A stretch of 64,000 bases of DNA from Camellia lanceoleosa (taxonomy: Eukaryota; Streptophyta; Magnoliopsida; Ericales; Theaceae), in contig CM045767.1 of NCBI GenBank assembly GCA_025200525.1, positions 5,529,437 to 5,593,436 on the forward strand, read 5' to 3'. Shown one piece after another: positions 29,020 to 39,365 of the stretch. Within the stretch, counting starts at the first letter, position 1; each line of letters begins with the position of its first letter. Both the position numbers and the translations under genes were made by a program. The notes beneath the pieces are model-generated. The model worked only from the letters and a program-made list of their open reading frames with translations. It made no database searches and had not been told where the DNA came from.

Positions 29020-29770
29020 GACTTACTAGCCAACCACTCTTTAGCCGATATAATTACTTCGGCTGAAGAGTACAAACTTTGTTTAACCCAGCCAACCACT
29101 CTTCAGCCATAAACTTACTTCGGCTGAAGAGTATCAAGGGTTGGTTTAATCCAGCCAACCACTCTTCAGCCGACATACTTACTTCGGCTGAAGAGTAACA
29201 AGAGTTTGTCAGCCAACCATTCTTCAGCCATAAACTTACTTCGGCTGAAGAGTACTAAGTGTTGGTTTAATCCAGCCAACCACTCTTCAGCCATACCCTT
29301 ACTTTGGCTGAAGAGTACAAAGAGTTGGTTTTATCCAGCCAACCACTCTTCAGCCATACCCTTACTTCGACTGAAGAGTACAAAGAGTTGGTTTAATCCA
29401 GCCAACCTCTAAGTTGGTTTTTCCAGCCAACTTAGAATACAGTGTTTGGTTATGCCGACCAAACGTCCTGCAGCCTAGATCCTTATCCTGGGCTTAGGAG
29501 GGGTGTTGGTTTAATCTAGTCAACCATTATTCAGCCATAAACTTACTTCGGCTGAAGAGTACTAAGTGTTCGTTTAAATCAGCCAACCACTCTTCAACCA
29601 TACCCTTACTTCGGCTGAAGAGTACAAAGAGTTGGTTTAATCTAGTCAACCTCTAAGTTGGTTTTTCCAGCCAACTTAGAATAAAATGTTTGGTTATTTT
29701 GACCAAACGTCCTGCAGTCTGGATCCTTATCCTGGGCTTAGGAAGGATTCATAGTTGGTTATTCCGGCCA
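29020..29770. repeat. Element 1 hairpin tandem array (~62-bp units)
   Basis: Eight units of about 60-63 bp. Each contains inverted arms such as actcttcagcc...ggctgaagagt around a ~14-nt centre (cataaacttacttc type). Six are consecutive (29035-29395). Then a ~110-bp spacer (ttccagccaacttagaat...ggcttagga) appears, two more hairpin units, and the spacer again, giving a higher-order pattern. The array lies between the 3' ends of the convergent pol and accessory genes. Confidence 0.9.
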
Positions 29771-29890
29771 ACTATGTTTACAATGCTCCTAACTTACTGA
29801 AGTTACCTTCTACTGAAAACAATTATGCTGAAAAGAATCGACTTGTTTTATTGAGAAAGTAAAAAATTACACATGCTTAAAAGAAAAAAG

Positions 29891-31310
29891 CTAAAAATAA
29901 AATAATTTGAGATTGGCAGTGTTCCATGGCCTGGGAATTGCTTTGTCGTCCTCATCTTCTAAGTGGTATGCTCCTTTGCCTGCTAATCCGACCACTTTGT
30001 AAGGTTCTTCCCAGTTAGGCCCTAGCTTGCCATCTTCTGGTACCAAGGTATTTCCCATTACTTTGCGCAGTACCCAATCTCCGATCTTGAATTGCCTTGG
30101 ATGCACTGTTTTGTTATACTTTCTGGACAATTCTTGTTGGTAGGAGGCGATGTGAACCAATGCTCTGTCTCTTCTTTCTTCCGCAAGGTCAAGCTCCAAT
30201 GATATGGCTTCGCCATTTAAGTCTGGGTCAAAGTTCTCGCTTCAAATTGTGGAGAGGCCAACTTCTAATGGGATGACTGTTTCCATGCCATAAGCTAAGG
30301 AGAATGGTGTTTCCCCTGTTGATCGGCGAGGTGTGGTGCGGTAAGTCCATAAAACATGAGGGAGCTCTTCTGCCCACTTGCCCTTCGTTCTCTCTAACCT
30401 TTTCTTCAATCCATCCAAGACTACCTTGTTTGATGCCTCTGCCTGACCATTTGCTTGGGGATATGCCGGTGTAGAATTGTAGAACTCTATCTTGTACTCT
30501 TCACAAAAGCCCCTGAAAATCCTACCGTCGAATTGAGTGCCGTTGTCTGATATCAGTGCCTTTGGTATGTCAAATTGAGTGATGATATTCTGCTAGACAG
30601 ACTTTTTCACATCTTTTTCCTTGATTGACGCCAAGGCTTCTACTTTTACCCATTTTGTGAAGTAGTCGGTTGCTGCAAGAAAGAACTTCCTATTGCCGGG
30701 TGCTGTTGGAAGTGGCCCTACTATGTCCAATCCCCACATTGCGAAGGGCCATGGGCTAATTAGAGGTAGAATTTCTCTAGCAGGTTGGTGTATTTGATGT
30801 GCGAACTTTTGGCATTTTTCGCACTTTTTGACATATTTCTCTGAATCCGCTTGCATGTATGGCCATCAATATTCTTGCGAGATTGCTCTGTATGCCAGTG
30901 ATCTTCCTCCTTGATGGCTGCCGCATACACCCTCATGTATTTTGAACAAGAATGCTTCCACTTTGCTGGGGTGAACACATTTTAAGTAAGGTTCTGAGAA
31001 CGACTTTTTGTACAATGCCAAGGATGGAGAGAGCCAAAATCACTACAACTTTGCTCTTATTCTGTTGGCTTCTTTCTTCTCTTCCGGTAGGGTGCCGTCT
31101 CTTCGGAACAGTATGATGGGATCCATCCAAGAAGGGCCTAACTCTGCACAACATACCTCTTCTACTTCGGGGTCTTCAATGCTTGGTCTAGGTAGGTAGT
31201 CGATCAGCAATGGATGAGGGATGGAGGTGTCTGCCATTGAAGCGAAGCCTGCTAGTTCGTCTGCTCTGCTGTTTTCCTCCCTGCCGATTTGTTCTATCCT
31301 AACTACATCA
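29891..31310 (-). pseudogene. Element 1 RNase H tail and integrase, broken
   Basis: After the frameshift the RNase H end (QIGREENSRADELAGFASM) is readable. Integrase segments follow: zinc-binding CEKCQKF near 30815, catalytic Asp in WGLDIVGPLP near 30735, and a C-terminal GPY-like module with WVLRKVMGNTLVP near 30070. The frame is interrupted near 31045 (change of frame), by a TAG near 30595 and by a TGA near 30240. The C-terminus ends LKLFYF before TAG at 29891. The integrase is therefore inactive in this copy. Confidence 0.85.
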
Positions 31311-33386
31311 AATTTTTTTGACCTCTGTTCTGACCAACTCTTGGTACTTAGCCATCCTGTCATCCTTCGCTTCGTAGTCGCCAGATATTTGGTTTACCAC
31401 TAGCTGTGAGTCGCTGTAAACCATTAGCTCGGTGGCCTTCATGTGGAATGCTGACTTGAGACCTGCAAGAAGCGATTCATACTCCGCTTCGTTGTTTGAT
31501 GCTGGGAAGCCAAGGTTGATCGCCTGCTCTACTACTAAGCCATCTAGAGAGATGAGGACTATGCCAAGCCCTGCTCCATGCTGGTTGGATGCTCCATCCA
31601 CGAAGAGCTTCCACATCTCTCCCACGAACAACTTCCAGCAAGTAGAGGGATCCGATGATGTCTTTGGATCTTCCTTGTTACTGGTGTCTTCTTCAAGGTC
31701 CACGCTTGCTCTTAGCCCCTCGCCATCTGGTTGTACCAAGTCTTGTTTTGTTGGTGAGTCTTGACTTAGTGTAGTATGGTTTGCTTTTTCCTTCCTTGCG
31801 TTACTCTGGTCTGCCTTGGGGCCTGACTGAGTAACCAGTGCTAGGGGTTGCGTTATTCCGACGTCAACTTCCATCCCTAGTTCGGTTGCTTCAGTCAGGT
31901 CGACTGGACAAATATGATGACTTCTAAGGGTGAATTCTGCGACGAAGTCTGCCAATGCTTGTGCCTTTATTGCGGTTCTGGGTTGGAACTTGATGTCATA
32001 TTGCCCCAACTCAACTGCCCACTTTAAGATTCGCCCAGAGAAGTTAGCCCTTTCAAACAGAGCTTTTAATGGGAAGGCTGTGAGGACAACTATAGTGTGG
32101 GCGTGAAAGTAGTGCAACAACTTTCTTGAGGCCATCATCAGAGCCAATGCCAGTTTTTCCAGTGGCAAGTGCCTTGTTTCGGCGTCCAGCAATGTCTTGC
32201 TGACATAATAGATGGGCAGATGTTGGATTCCTTCTGCACGAACCAATACTGCGCTAATTGCGTGCTGTGAAACTGCTAGGTACAAGAATAGTTCTTCTCC
32301 AAGAATTGGGGTTACAAGTAGTAGTGGAGAAGACATGTATTCCTTCAAGCTTTCCAGAGCTCGGTCGCATTCGTCGTCCCACTCAAACTTGGCCTTTAGA
32401 GCATGGAAGAATGGTCGTAGTCTGTCTGACGACCGACTTATGAATCGATTGAGCGCAGCTGCCATGCCGGTGAGATGCTGCACTTCTTTTACTAAGTTTG
32501 GTCTCTCCAGATCCTGAATAGCCTTGATCTGAGATGGGTCTGCCTTAATACCCCGGTTGGTCACCAGGAAGCCCAAGAATTTGCCAAGTCCTACTCCAAA
32601 TGCACACTTCGAAGCGTTGAGGCGTAACTTATGCTTTTTCAGGATCTCAAACATCTCACCTAGGTCCTTGAGATGGTCATGCTCATCCTTGCTCTTGACC
32701 ACCATATCGTCGATGTATGCCTCCATTGTTTTGCCCAACAATGGCTCAAACATCTTCGTGACCATCCTTTGGAAAGTCGCCCCTGCGTTCTTTAGGCCGA
32801 AGGGCATGACCTTGTAACAGTACAATCCTCTTGGAGTTGTAAAGGATGTGAACTCCTGGTCTGGTTTATGCATGGCGACTTGGTGGTAGCCTCTGTATGC
32901 ATCCAGAAAGCTAAGTCGGTTGTGCCCCGCTGTTAGGTCTACTAGTTGATCTATCCATGGTAGAGGAAAGCTGTCTTTTGGGCACGCCTTGTTGACTGTT
33001 TTGTAATCGACACAGACACGCCACTTGCCATTCTTCTTTGGCACTACGACTGTGTTGAAGATCCATCTTGGGTAGTGCACTTCTCTAATTGCTCCTGCCT
33101 CCAGCAGGTTTCCTACTTCTTCCGCCACTATCTCTGCATGGTGGAGTGCCAATCTGCGTGTACGTTGAATGATTGGTCTGGCGGATGGGTGGACATTGAG
33201 TTGGTGGTAGATGAAGTTGGGATCAATGTCTGGCATGTCGTATGGTGTCCAGGCGAACACTTCGATGTTAGAGGTCAAAAATTCCAATACCTCTAACCTC
33301 TCTGTGCTGGATAACGACGAACTGAGCAAAAAGAACTTATCTGGGTTCTTTTCATCTATTCTTATCTCTACCAAGTCTTCCACCAC
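31308..33386 (-). CDS. pol: Element 1 reverse transcriptase and dual RNase H (692 aa)
   Basis: Copies the element's RNA into DNA. RT domain about residues 75-330, with the conserved WRVCVDYKTVN and [13 protein letters not shown] segments and the catalytic YIDD at 224-227. The first RNase H (about 365-480) reads LYLAVSQHAISAVLV where the family normally starts with a catalytic Asp, so it looks inactive. A ~100-residue Ser/Thr-rich linker leads to a second, archaeal-type RNase H from about 592: D597 in FVDGAS, E633/E635 in NNEAEYE, D659 in YSDSQLV. The phrase WKLFV is duplicated just before D597. The ORF ends early at 31308 in a T-run (about 31311-31318). The rest of the RNase H continues in another frame at 31043-31310, so a 1-nt homopolymer indel has broken it. 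Confidence 0.9.
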   Translation of the reverse strand: MVEDLVEIRIDEKNPDKFFLLSSSLSSTERLEVLEFLTSNIEVFAWTPYDMPDIDPNFIYHQLNVHPSARPIIQRTRRLALHHAEIVAEEVGNLLEAGAIREVHYPRWIFNTVVVPKKNGKWRVCVDYKTVNKACPKDSFPLPWIDQLVDLTAGHNRLSFLDAYRGYHQVAMHKPDQEFTSFTTPRGLYCYKVMPFGLKNAGATFQRMVTKMFEPLLGKTMEAYIDDMVVKSKDEHDHLKDLGEMFEILKKHKLRLNASKCAFGVGLGKFLGFLVTNRGIKADPSQIKAIQDLERPNLVKEVQHLTGMAAALNRFISRSSDRLRPFFHALKAKFEWDDECDRALESLKEYMSSPLLLVTPILGEELFLYLAVSQHAISAVLVRAEGIQHLPIYYVSKTLLDAETRHLPLEKLALALMMASRKLLHYFHAHTIVVLTAFPLKALFERANFSGRILKWAVELGQYDIKFQPRTAIKAQALADFVAEFTLRSHHICPVDLTEATELGMEVDVGITQPLALVTQSGPKADQSNARKEKANHTTLSQDSPTKQDLVQPDGEGLRASVDLEEDTSNKEDPKTSSDPSTCWKLFVGEMWKLFVDGASNQHGAGLGIVLISLDGLVVEQAINLGFPASNNEAEYESLLAGLKSAFHMKATELMVYSDSQLVVNQISGDYEAKDDRMAKYQELVRTEVKKI

Positions 33387-35812
33387 TTTCTACTTGCTGC
33401 TTTGCCAACATCTGCGAATAGTTCATTACTCTCAGGTTCTTCTACTGAATGAACGTATCCTTTGGCAGCGCGGCTGCCATTCACCGTAACAAAGCACTCC
33501 TTCGACATGATCTGATCTCCATAGACTTCTTCTATTACTTCGGTGTCGTTGGAGAACCGCATTACTTGGTGGTAGGATGACGCCACCGATCGCATGGCAT
33601 GCAGCCACATTCTGCCCAAGATGATATTGTAGGTGGAGGGTACTTTCAACACCCAGAACTCCACTTGTTTCGTCACACTCCCTGCTTTGACTGGGAGGAT
33701 TATTTTGCCGACGGGCCATTCTGGCATGGAGTTGAAGCCGATCAGGGGAGATACAGCAGGTGCCAAGTTTTTGTCCTGTAACTTCAATTGTTTAAATGTT
33801 TCGTAGTACATGATTTCACATGAACTACCCTGATCAATCAGAATCCGCTTGACGTCAAAATCCTTGACTCTGAGAGTGACGACTAGGGCATCATTGTGAG
33901 GGCAATATATCCTTGCCAAGTCTTTATCCGAAAAAGACATGACGTTCGTGGCCTTCGTCTTCCCCTTCTTGATAGCAAGTTGGGCACTTAGAACCTCCCT
34001 TAAGTGCTCAGCCTTTTTGATTGATCCTCTGAGCTCGCATACCCACTCAGGTTCAAAGACTCCATGTATCACATTGATAATGCCTTGAGGTGGGGCGTCG
34101 ATTGGCATTCCATTGGGGTTATTATGGTCCTGGGGGGCTGGTTGTGCCCCTCCTTCGATGTATTTATCCAGGTGGCCTGCTGCCACCAACTCCTCCAAGT
34201 GTTGTCTCAATGGCGTGCAATTCTCAGTGCGGTGCCCCTTTTCTTTGTGGAAGGTGCACCGTGATCTTTCGTCATAGTCCTTCTGGGCCTCTCCTAGCTT
34301 GGCAGGCCATCTGACGAAAGGCTCGTCTCTTATTTTACTTAGAATTTGGTAGATCGGTTTTTTGAAGACCGTGGTTATGGCAGTGCGGACTCTCAACCAT
34401 CTTTTATCCTGGTCCTCTCCGTTGTCTCGCCTGCCACGTCCGTTTCTGTTCGGACGATCTACTGCGTTGACCTTTGCTGAGGCCTTCTTTTCTGGTACTG
34501 TGGTCGTGCCAGATTTTGTTTTGGCACGAGCGCCATCTTCTTCCACCCTGATGTGCTGATGCACTCTCTCCATTAGGGCTTCCATAGTGAGGGGTGGGGT
34601 CATGGTGATTGAGTCCCTTAGTCTGTTCCCGACTAGAAGGCCTCTTTTGTACTGTGCAATGGCGAGATTGGTAGGGCAGTCCCCAATCTGATTGAAGGTC
34701 TCCCAGTAGCGACTATTATAGGATCTTAGGGTCTCCTTGTCACCCATGTCGATGGAGAGCAGCTGGTCAATCTCCACCGGGGTTTTAGTGTTCGTTTGGA
34801 ACCTTGTCACGAACGCCTTCGCCAATTGCGCCCAAGAGGCTATGCTGCCTTCTGGAAGTTTCTCGAACCAAGTCAAGCCTAGGTCGCCAAGGCTAGATGG
34901 GAAGAGGATGCACAACAAGGTCTCGTTTCGCCGGTATACAGCCATGACTTGGCGAAAGTGGCTCAAGTGTGAGTAGGGGTCCGTCTTCCCTTCATACGTA
35001 GTAAACTTGGGCTGAAGGAAGCCTGATGGTAGGGGTGCATTCTCTATTGCCAGGACGAACGGTGAGGTCTGTAGTCTCGCCAATGCCTTGTCCGTTGGTT
35101 CGTAGGCAGGGCACGGTATTGGCATTCCAACCTCGACGCTTCCGTGCGTCCGAGGAGCCAACCGCTGCAAGGCAGAAACTCTATACGGATCGCATGCCCT
35201 GGCATCCTCCTTCCATCGTGCCTTCTCTTCTAGCACGGTCCGTAGGTCGGACGATCTGGGCAACTCTGTCTGTCTGGACCTCGTTTGGTGCGTATGTGAG
35301 GGCCAATACGTGCTTCCCTCGGTGTATGACCTCTCAGATCTCGTCATCTTAAACCTGGAGTGACGAGTTCTGGATGATCTAGATTGCGTATCGCCTGTCC
35401 TGAGGCTTCTACTCTCTGCTTGAGACGGTGTGGTATTCCTACTACAACCTTCCGAGTGGCGAGGAGGCGTCTTGTTTGTGCGCCCCTCTCCTGTCGCCAC
35501 TTGCTTTCCCTTCACCTGGCGCTTTAGAGTTTCTATGTCCGCCGCCATTCGACGTATCAACTCATCTTGCTCCTTGACGCGATCCTCCAGAGCCTGGGGA
35601 TCAATCCTCTGCCTTTGTCTGTCTGGACTTTGTGAACGGGAGTGACGAGGGCTATTAGTCCGCCTTCTTCCTCTTGTATCCCTCTTGGGATTCTGCCTTT
35701 GTGGCTCTAAATCCCCCATGGGAGGGACAAGAGGTAGACCCTTACGCCTTGCACCTCCCTCTGGTGTTTGTCTGTTAATGGCGGATTGTGGCAAATCGTC
35801 GTTGTGCGCCAT
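33368..35812 (-). CDS. gag: Element 1 gag-protease ORF (814 aa)
   Basis: Capsid precursor and aspartic protease of the retrotransposon. The N-terminal ~270 residues are Arg/Ser-rich with a short coiled-coil-like stretch near 75-100. A retrotransposon gag domain spans about 275-400 (the LTWFEKLPEGSI region). A zinc-knuckle variant C-x2-H-x4-H-x4-C lies at about 519-532. The protease active site reads IDQGSS at about 659-664, where DTGS or DNGS is usual. Start chosen: ATG 35812, about 70 nt after the LTR, matching the gag start of element 2. The ORF ends with a frame change into the RT ORF, overlapping it by 19 nt. In element 2 the same join lies in one frame, so a 1-nt indel here is likely rather than programmed frameshifting. 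Confidence 0.9.
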   Translation of the reverse strand: MAHNDDLPQSAINRQTPEGGARRKGLPLVPPMGDLEPQRQNPKRDTRGRRRTNSPRHSRSQSPDRQRQRIDPQALEDRVKEQDELIRRMAADIETLKRQVKGKQVATGEGRTNKTPPRHSEGCSRNTTPSQAESRSLRTGDTQSRSSRTRHSRFKMTRSERSYTEGSTYWPSHTHQTRSRQTELPRSSDLRTVLEEKARWKEDARACDPYRVSALQRLAPRTHGSVEVGMPIPCPAYEPTDKALARLQTSPFVLAIENAPLPSGFLQPKFTTYEGKTDPYSHLSHFRQVMAVYRRNETLLCILFPSSLGDLGLTWFEKLPEGSIASWAQLAKAFVTRFQTNTKTPVEIDQLLSIDMGDKETLRSYNSRYWETFNQIGDCPTNLAIAQYKRGLLVGNRLRDSITMTPPLTMEALMERVHQHIRVEEDGARAKTKSGTTTVPEKKASAKVNAVDRPNRNGRGRRDNGEDQDKRWLRVRTAITTVFKKPIYQILSKIRDEPFVRWPAKLGEAQKDYDERSRCTFHKEKGHRTENCTPLRQHLEELVAAGHLDKYIEGGAQPAPQDHNNPNGMPIDAPPQGIINVIHGVFEPEWVCELRGSIKKAEHLREVLSAQLAIKKGKTKATNVMSFSDKDLARIYCPHNDALVVTLRVKDFDVKRILIDQGSSCEIMYYETFKQLKLQDKNLAPAVSPLIGFNSMPEWPVGKIILPVKAGSVTKQVEFWVLKVPSTYNIILGRMWLHAMRSVASSYHQVMRFSNDTEVIEEVYGDQIMSKECFVTVNGSRAAKGYVHSVEEPESNELFADVGKAASRKWWKTW

Positions 35813-35865
35813 TGATTCTAAGGAGGAAAAGCTTGATTAAGAGGTTTTATTCTTGTCTGAATTCC

Positions 35866-35880
35866 CACAGACGGCACCAA
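35866..35880 (-). other. Element 1 primer binding site
   Basis: Directly after the 5' LTR the sense strand reads attggtgccgtctgtggg. The corresponding place in element 2 reads ttggcgccatctgtggg. This TGG(C/T)GCC-type PBS is usual for Tat-like elements. The priming tRNA was not determined. Confidence 0.65.
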
Positions 35881-35881
35881 T

Positions 35882-36573
35882 TGTACGGGAAAGAAATAAA
35901 CCTTCTCGTATAATCCTGTTGATCAAGTCTGCGCTCCTCTGTACGTTGTCGTTTTATCACCTGAAAACACAAACGTGAGCTAGCCGGCGAGTGTGTGTCG
36001 GAAACCTCTCAAATGCTTAAGTCAATAAGCTTGACAAATAGACAAAAGCTCTGTGTATTAAAAAAAAAACAAAGTTGTGTTACCTCTTTATAGGTGATAT
36101 TTGTGAGCTTTTATAGGTTTAGTATGGCACAATCCTAGTAGGACTTTCACTCCTCCATGTAGAGTCCTCCTAGGATTCATATTCCTGAAAGATCATGCTT
36201 ATCCTTCAACACCCCCTCACTGCTTAAACCAAGTGAGATGGTTTTACCCGGACCGGACTACCACGACCGGAGTAAGTGTGGCTTTACTGAGCCGCAGAGT
36301 AAGCCGAACTAACATTAGTTTGGTTCTTTCATTCATTGTTCTCCAGACCGAGCTACCGAATAATAAAGCTCGGACTGGTCTAGCCGTAATGCGTTATAAC
36401 CGGACTAAATCTGAGACCGAACTACCTTCAAGGTGTTCTTGGACCGGACTAACCTCAAGCCTTTCAAGACCAAAATAACTTTGAAGCCTCTTTCCACTCA
36501 GCATTTCGCACTGTGGCCTACAACGGTCCACTTACCTAGCTCGGCCCAATTTTTCATATAAATTACCCTCTCA
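35882..36573 (-). repeat. Element 1, 5' LTR (right)
   Basis: 692 bp with the same termini as the left LTR. On the sense (minus) strand a TATA box reads TATAAAAG at 36115-36108, a likely core promoter for gag-pol. Confidence 0.95.
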
Positions 36574-37765
36574 ATAAGATAAAATAGCACATATAAATCA
36601 TAATCATTTCATTTTTTATCTCACAAAAATTCAAAAAGTTCTTCCCAAACAAAACTGGTTTAGTTCGGTTAAATTAGTTAAAAAACTAAAAAATCAGGCT
36701 AAAAAGATTATCCTAAATATTTTGTAAAAAAATATAATATCCTATTTTGGAAGTAAGAAGGATAGATTGATTTATCAAAGTTGTCAAAACAAAGGGCAAT
36801 AAAGATTTCTAAGATGACTGGAGGGAGTAATTTTATCATCAAGATAAGCTTATGAATATTTACAGACTTAGACCTATTTTTATCAATTAAGACAGAGATT
36901 TGGTAAATTAGATATAAGTAAGTTTAAGTTTGTAAGTGTTCATAACATTATTATTAGGCGTGAAACGTTGGAAATTAGGCTGAGGGATGGGTTGGGAAGT
37001 CTGAAAAAATGGACTGTCAAAAGTAGAGGTTGCCTAGTCAGGATGAGAAGGGCTGTCGGAGTTGGTGGTCTAGAGAAGAGGAGTAAAGTTGGGATTAAGC
37101 GTGTTTCATTAAAAAAAAAAAGAAAAAAAAAGGGGGTGGACAATAATTTAGAAGGCAGATCCAAATAAATTTAGAAAGAGTTATTAGAAGCACTTCATAT
37201 TAGAAAGAGTTATTTGTAGAGTGATATCTGAACCTAAAGGACCTATTACAAATTCCAATCTTGTTTCAATGATTCAAATCGTTTATTTTATAAAATCATA
37301 TATATATATATACATAAACAAGAATAGAGTTAGAAATTTGATTTTTTCTTTTGGGGGAGGGGTGGGGGCGGGGGGAAGGTATGTATGCAAAATATATACA
37401 CACACATTACATACCATTTGATTTAAAAATAATAATAAAAAGTGTCTTGTACCATTTATATTAATAATATCAACTTGAAAAAAATTATATTACTAACTAA
37501 CAGGTGAAATAATAGAAGATCATGTCATTATATATTGTAAAATAATATTAAAATAGTATTATTTTTTATTAGCTATTGAAATAAATAGTTAATAAACTGT
37601 TTTTTTTAAAATTATTTTAAATTATGCATAATCTTATATGAATGCTGTAAATACTAATAAAATATAAAAATAATATGTAATTTTCCAAAATTGGGGGCAC
37701 TCTCGGTCCCACTGTAATTCCGCTCCTGGATATAAACCTTATTTTGCGATGTGTACTAAAAAAAA
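36574..37765. other. AT-rich spacer right of element 1
   Basis: No gene is supported. It contains a G-rich patch (ggggaggggtgggggcgggg near 37353), TA repeats near 37300 and a poly-A tract at about 37110. The ORFs are short and without similarity. Confidence 0.45.
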
Positions 37766-37769
37766 GATA

Positions 37770-38475
37770 TAAGCTCCATTTGATTTAGTTTTTAAAATGG
37801 ATTTTGAGTTTTGAATTATATTTTGAATGATAAAATTTTGAAATGAATTTTGAAAGAGAAAACTTATTTAGTTACCAGTTTTGAAACTAATTTTTGAATT
37901 GTATATTTTAAAAATTGTTTGGTTATAAGTTTTGAAAAAAAAAAAAGTTTTGAAACTAATTTTTTATTTAAAATTTTTATTTTTTATTTTGTAAAAAAAT
38001 ATTTATTTATTTCTTTATGTATATTTTTAGAACAAAATATTTTTTTTTATTTTTTAAAATTATTTAAAAAAATTTAGACAAAAGTTATTTTAAAAATAAA
38101 AAATATTTTTAAAAATATTTTTAAAATATTTTCAATATTCAAAAATTTTATTCTTTTATTTTAAAATTTTATTTTATTTTATAAATATTTTAATTTTTTT
38201 TTAATTTAAAAATTTTTTTAATCGCCATATATATCTAAATTATAACAAATTATTTGGCCAATACTTAAAAAAATAACAAAATATTTTTTAAAAAATAAAA
38301 AAATATTTTTTTCAAAAAAAAACAAAAAAAATTTAGAGAACAAAATAAAAAAATATTTTGTTTCAATTTTTTTGAATTTTAAAAAGAGTTTTGAAAACTT
38401 ATTTAGTTATGAGTTTTTTTTAAAAATAAATTTTTGAAATTTTGATTTAAAAACAAAACCAAACGCTCCCATAAA
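37770..38475. repeat. AT-rich MITE-like element
   Basis: The left part (agctccatttgatttagtttttaaa) and right end (tttaaaaacaaaaccaaacgctccc) are roughly inverted. Internal sequence is gagttttgaa-rich, like the element in RSGA intron 4. The ends are approximate and no target duplication was confirmed. Confidence 0.5.
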
Positions 38476-38599
38476 TTTTCAGGTAAACTATCAATAGATC
38501 TTAATAGTTAGACTTAATTCCCATCAAATCCCATTAAAAACAAGTCCTAATAAAATTGTAACTCAAAATGATTTTTTTATGATGATTTTTTGTGTATAT

Positions 38600-38860
38600 T
38601 GCTAAAAATTGACAATTAGTGACTTTTTTGTCACGATTTTTATAAATTGTCACTAAAATTTACAATTAGTGACGTTTCCCTATAACTAATTTTTTAAACT
38701 ATTGCTGAAAGTTAAAAATTAATAACTTTTTGAGACAATTTTTTAAAATTGTTTCTAAAACTTATAGTTAGTGACATTTTTTGTGATAAAATTTTCAATC
38801 TGTGCCCTAAAAGTTAACAATTAGTGATGTTTTTCAATAATATTTAATAAATAATACCAT
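38600..38860. repeat. Tandem repeats with the aattagtgacgtttt core
   Basis: About four degenerate ~60-bp units carry (a/t)aaaattgacaattagtgac(g)tttttt followed by a gtcacta/attgttact-type segment. Such arrays often belong to decayed DNA transposons, but no termini were identified. Confidence 0.5.
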
Positions 38861-38962
38861 TAATTATTATAGAACTTATTAAATAATAAATTCACAATTA
38901 AAACCTACCCATAAATCTCCTCAATTTTTCCTTATAATTTTTCCCAATGGTGTGTTTGGGTA

Positions 38963-39356
38963 GGAGTTGGGGTGCCTGCTGTGCACAACATTGTTATGTA
39001 ACTTTATGGACTTATTTTGAGATCATTTTTGATAATTTAAACTGTTTATATTTTAGAATATATATAGTAGAATATATTTGTGGAAAATTAAGTTAATTAG
39101 ATATTGTTAACCATTTCATCTACTCATATTTGTATTCATTTTAATATTTTAAATCATAATGTCATTTATTTTTGAAAATACAAATATGAGTAGATGAAAA
39201 GATTAACGTCCGACTAACTTAAATTTTTACAAATATATTCTACTTAATATATTTTAAAATATAAACAATCCAAATTATTAAAATAGGTTATAAAATAAAT
39301 TTATAGAGCCACACAGTAATACCTGCTGTGCTGGTGCACAGCCGGCACCCAAATCC
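38963..39356. mobile_element. Mutator-type MITE (394 bp)
   Basis: Inverted termini ggagttggggtgcctgctgt and (reverse complement of the right end) ggatttgggtgccggctgtg are flanked by a perfect 9-bp duplication gtttgggta (38954-38962 and 39357-39365). The interior is a strong fold-back: catctactcatatttgtatt is matched by aatacaaatatgagtagatg. A 9-bp target with long TIRs is typical of Mutator-like elements. Confidence 0.85.
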
Positions 39357-39365
39357 GTTTGGGTA

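Larger units (their letters stand above)
24830..36573 (-). mobile_element. Element 1: full-length Tat-type Ty3/gypsy LTR retrotransposon
   Basis: 11,744 bp, bounded by TG...CA LTRs and a 5-bp target duplication ataag (24825-24829 and 36574-36578). The sense strand is minus. Order along the sense strand: 5' LTR 36573-35882, PBS, gag-protease, RT, two RNase H domains, integrase, hairpin tandem array, accessory gene on the opposite strand, PPT, 3' LTR 25520-24830. The LTRs differ by roughly 26 changes in 692 bp by eye (about 4%). The second RNase H and the long 3' region point to the Tat lineage. gag is intact, but RT/RNH and integrase carry a frameshift and stops, so this copy is not autonomous. 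Confidence 0.95.

Noticed and set aside
29020..29770. CRISPR-like array
   Set aside because: Repeat units are contiguous hairpin tandem repeats without unique spacers, in a plant retrotransposon.
33368..33390. Programmed frameshift between gag-PR and RT in element 1
   Set aside because: In element 2 the two parts are in one frame, and there is no slippery heptamer or obvious downstream structure; an indel is more likely.
36940..37170. ORFs of 66-74 codons near a poly-A tract
   Set aside because: Open on both strands, low complexity, no similarity or splice context.
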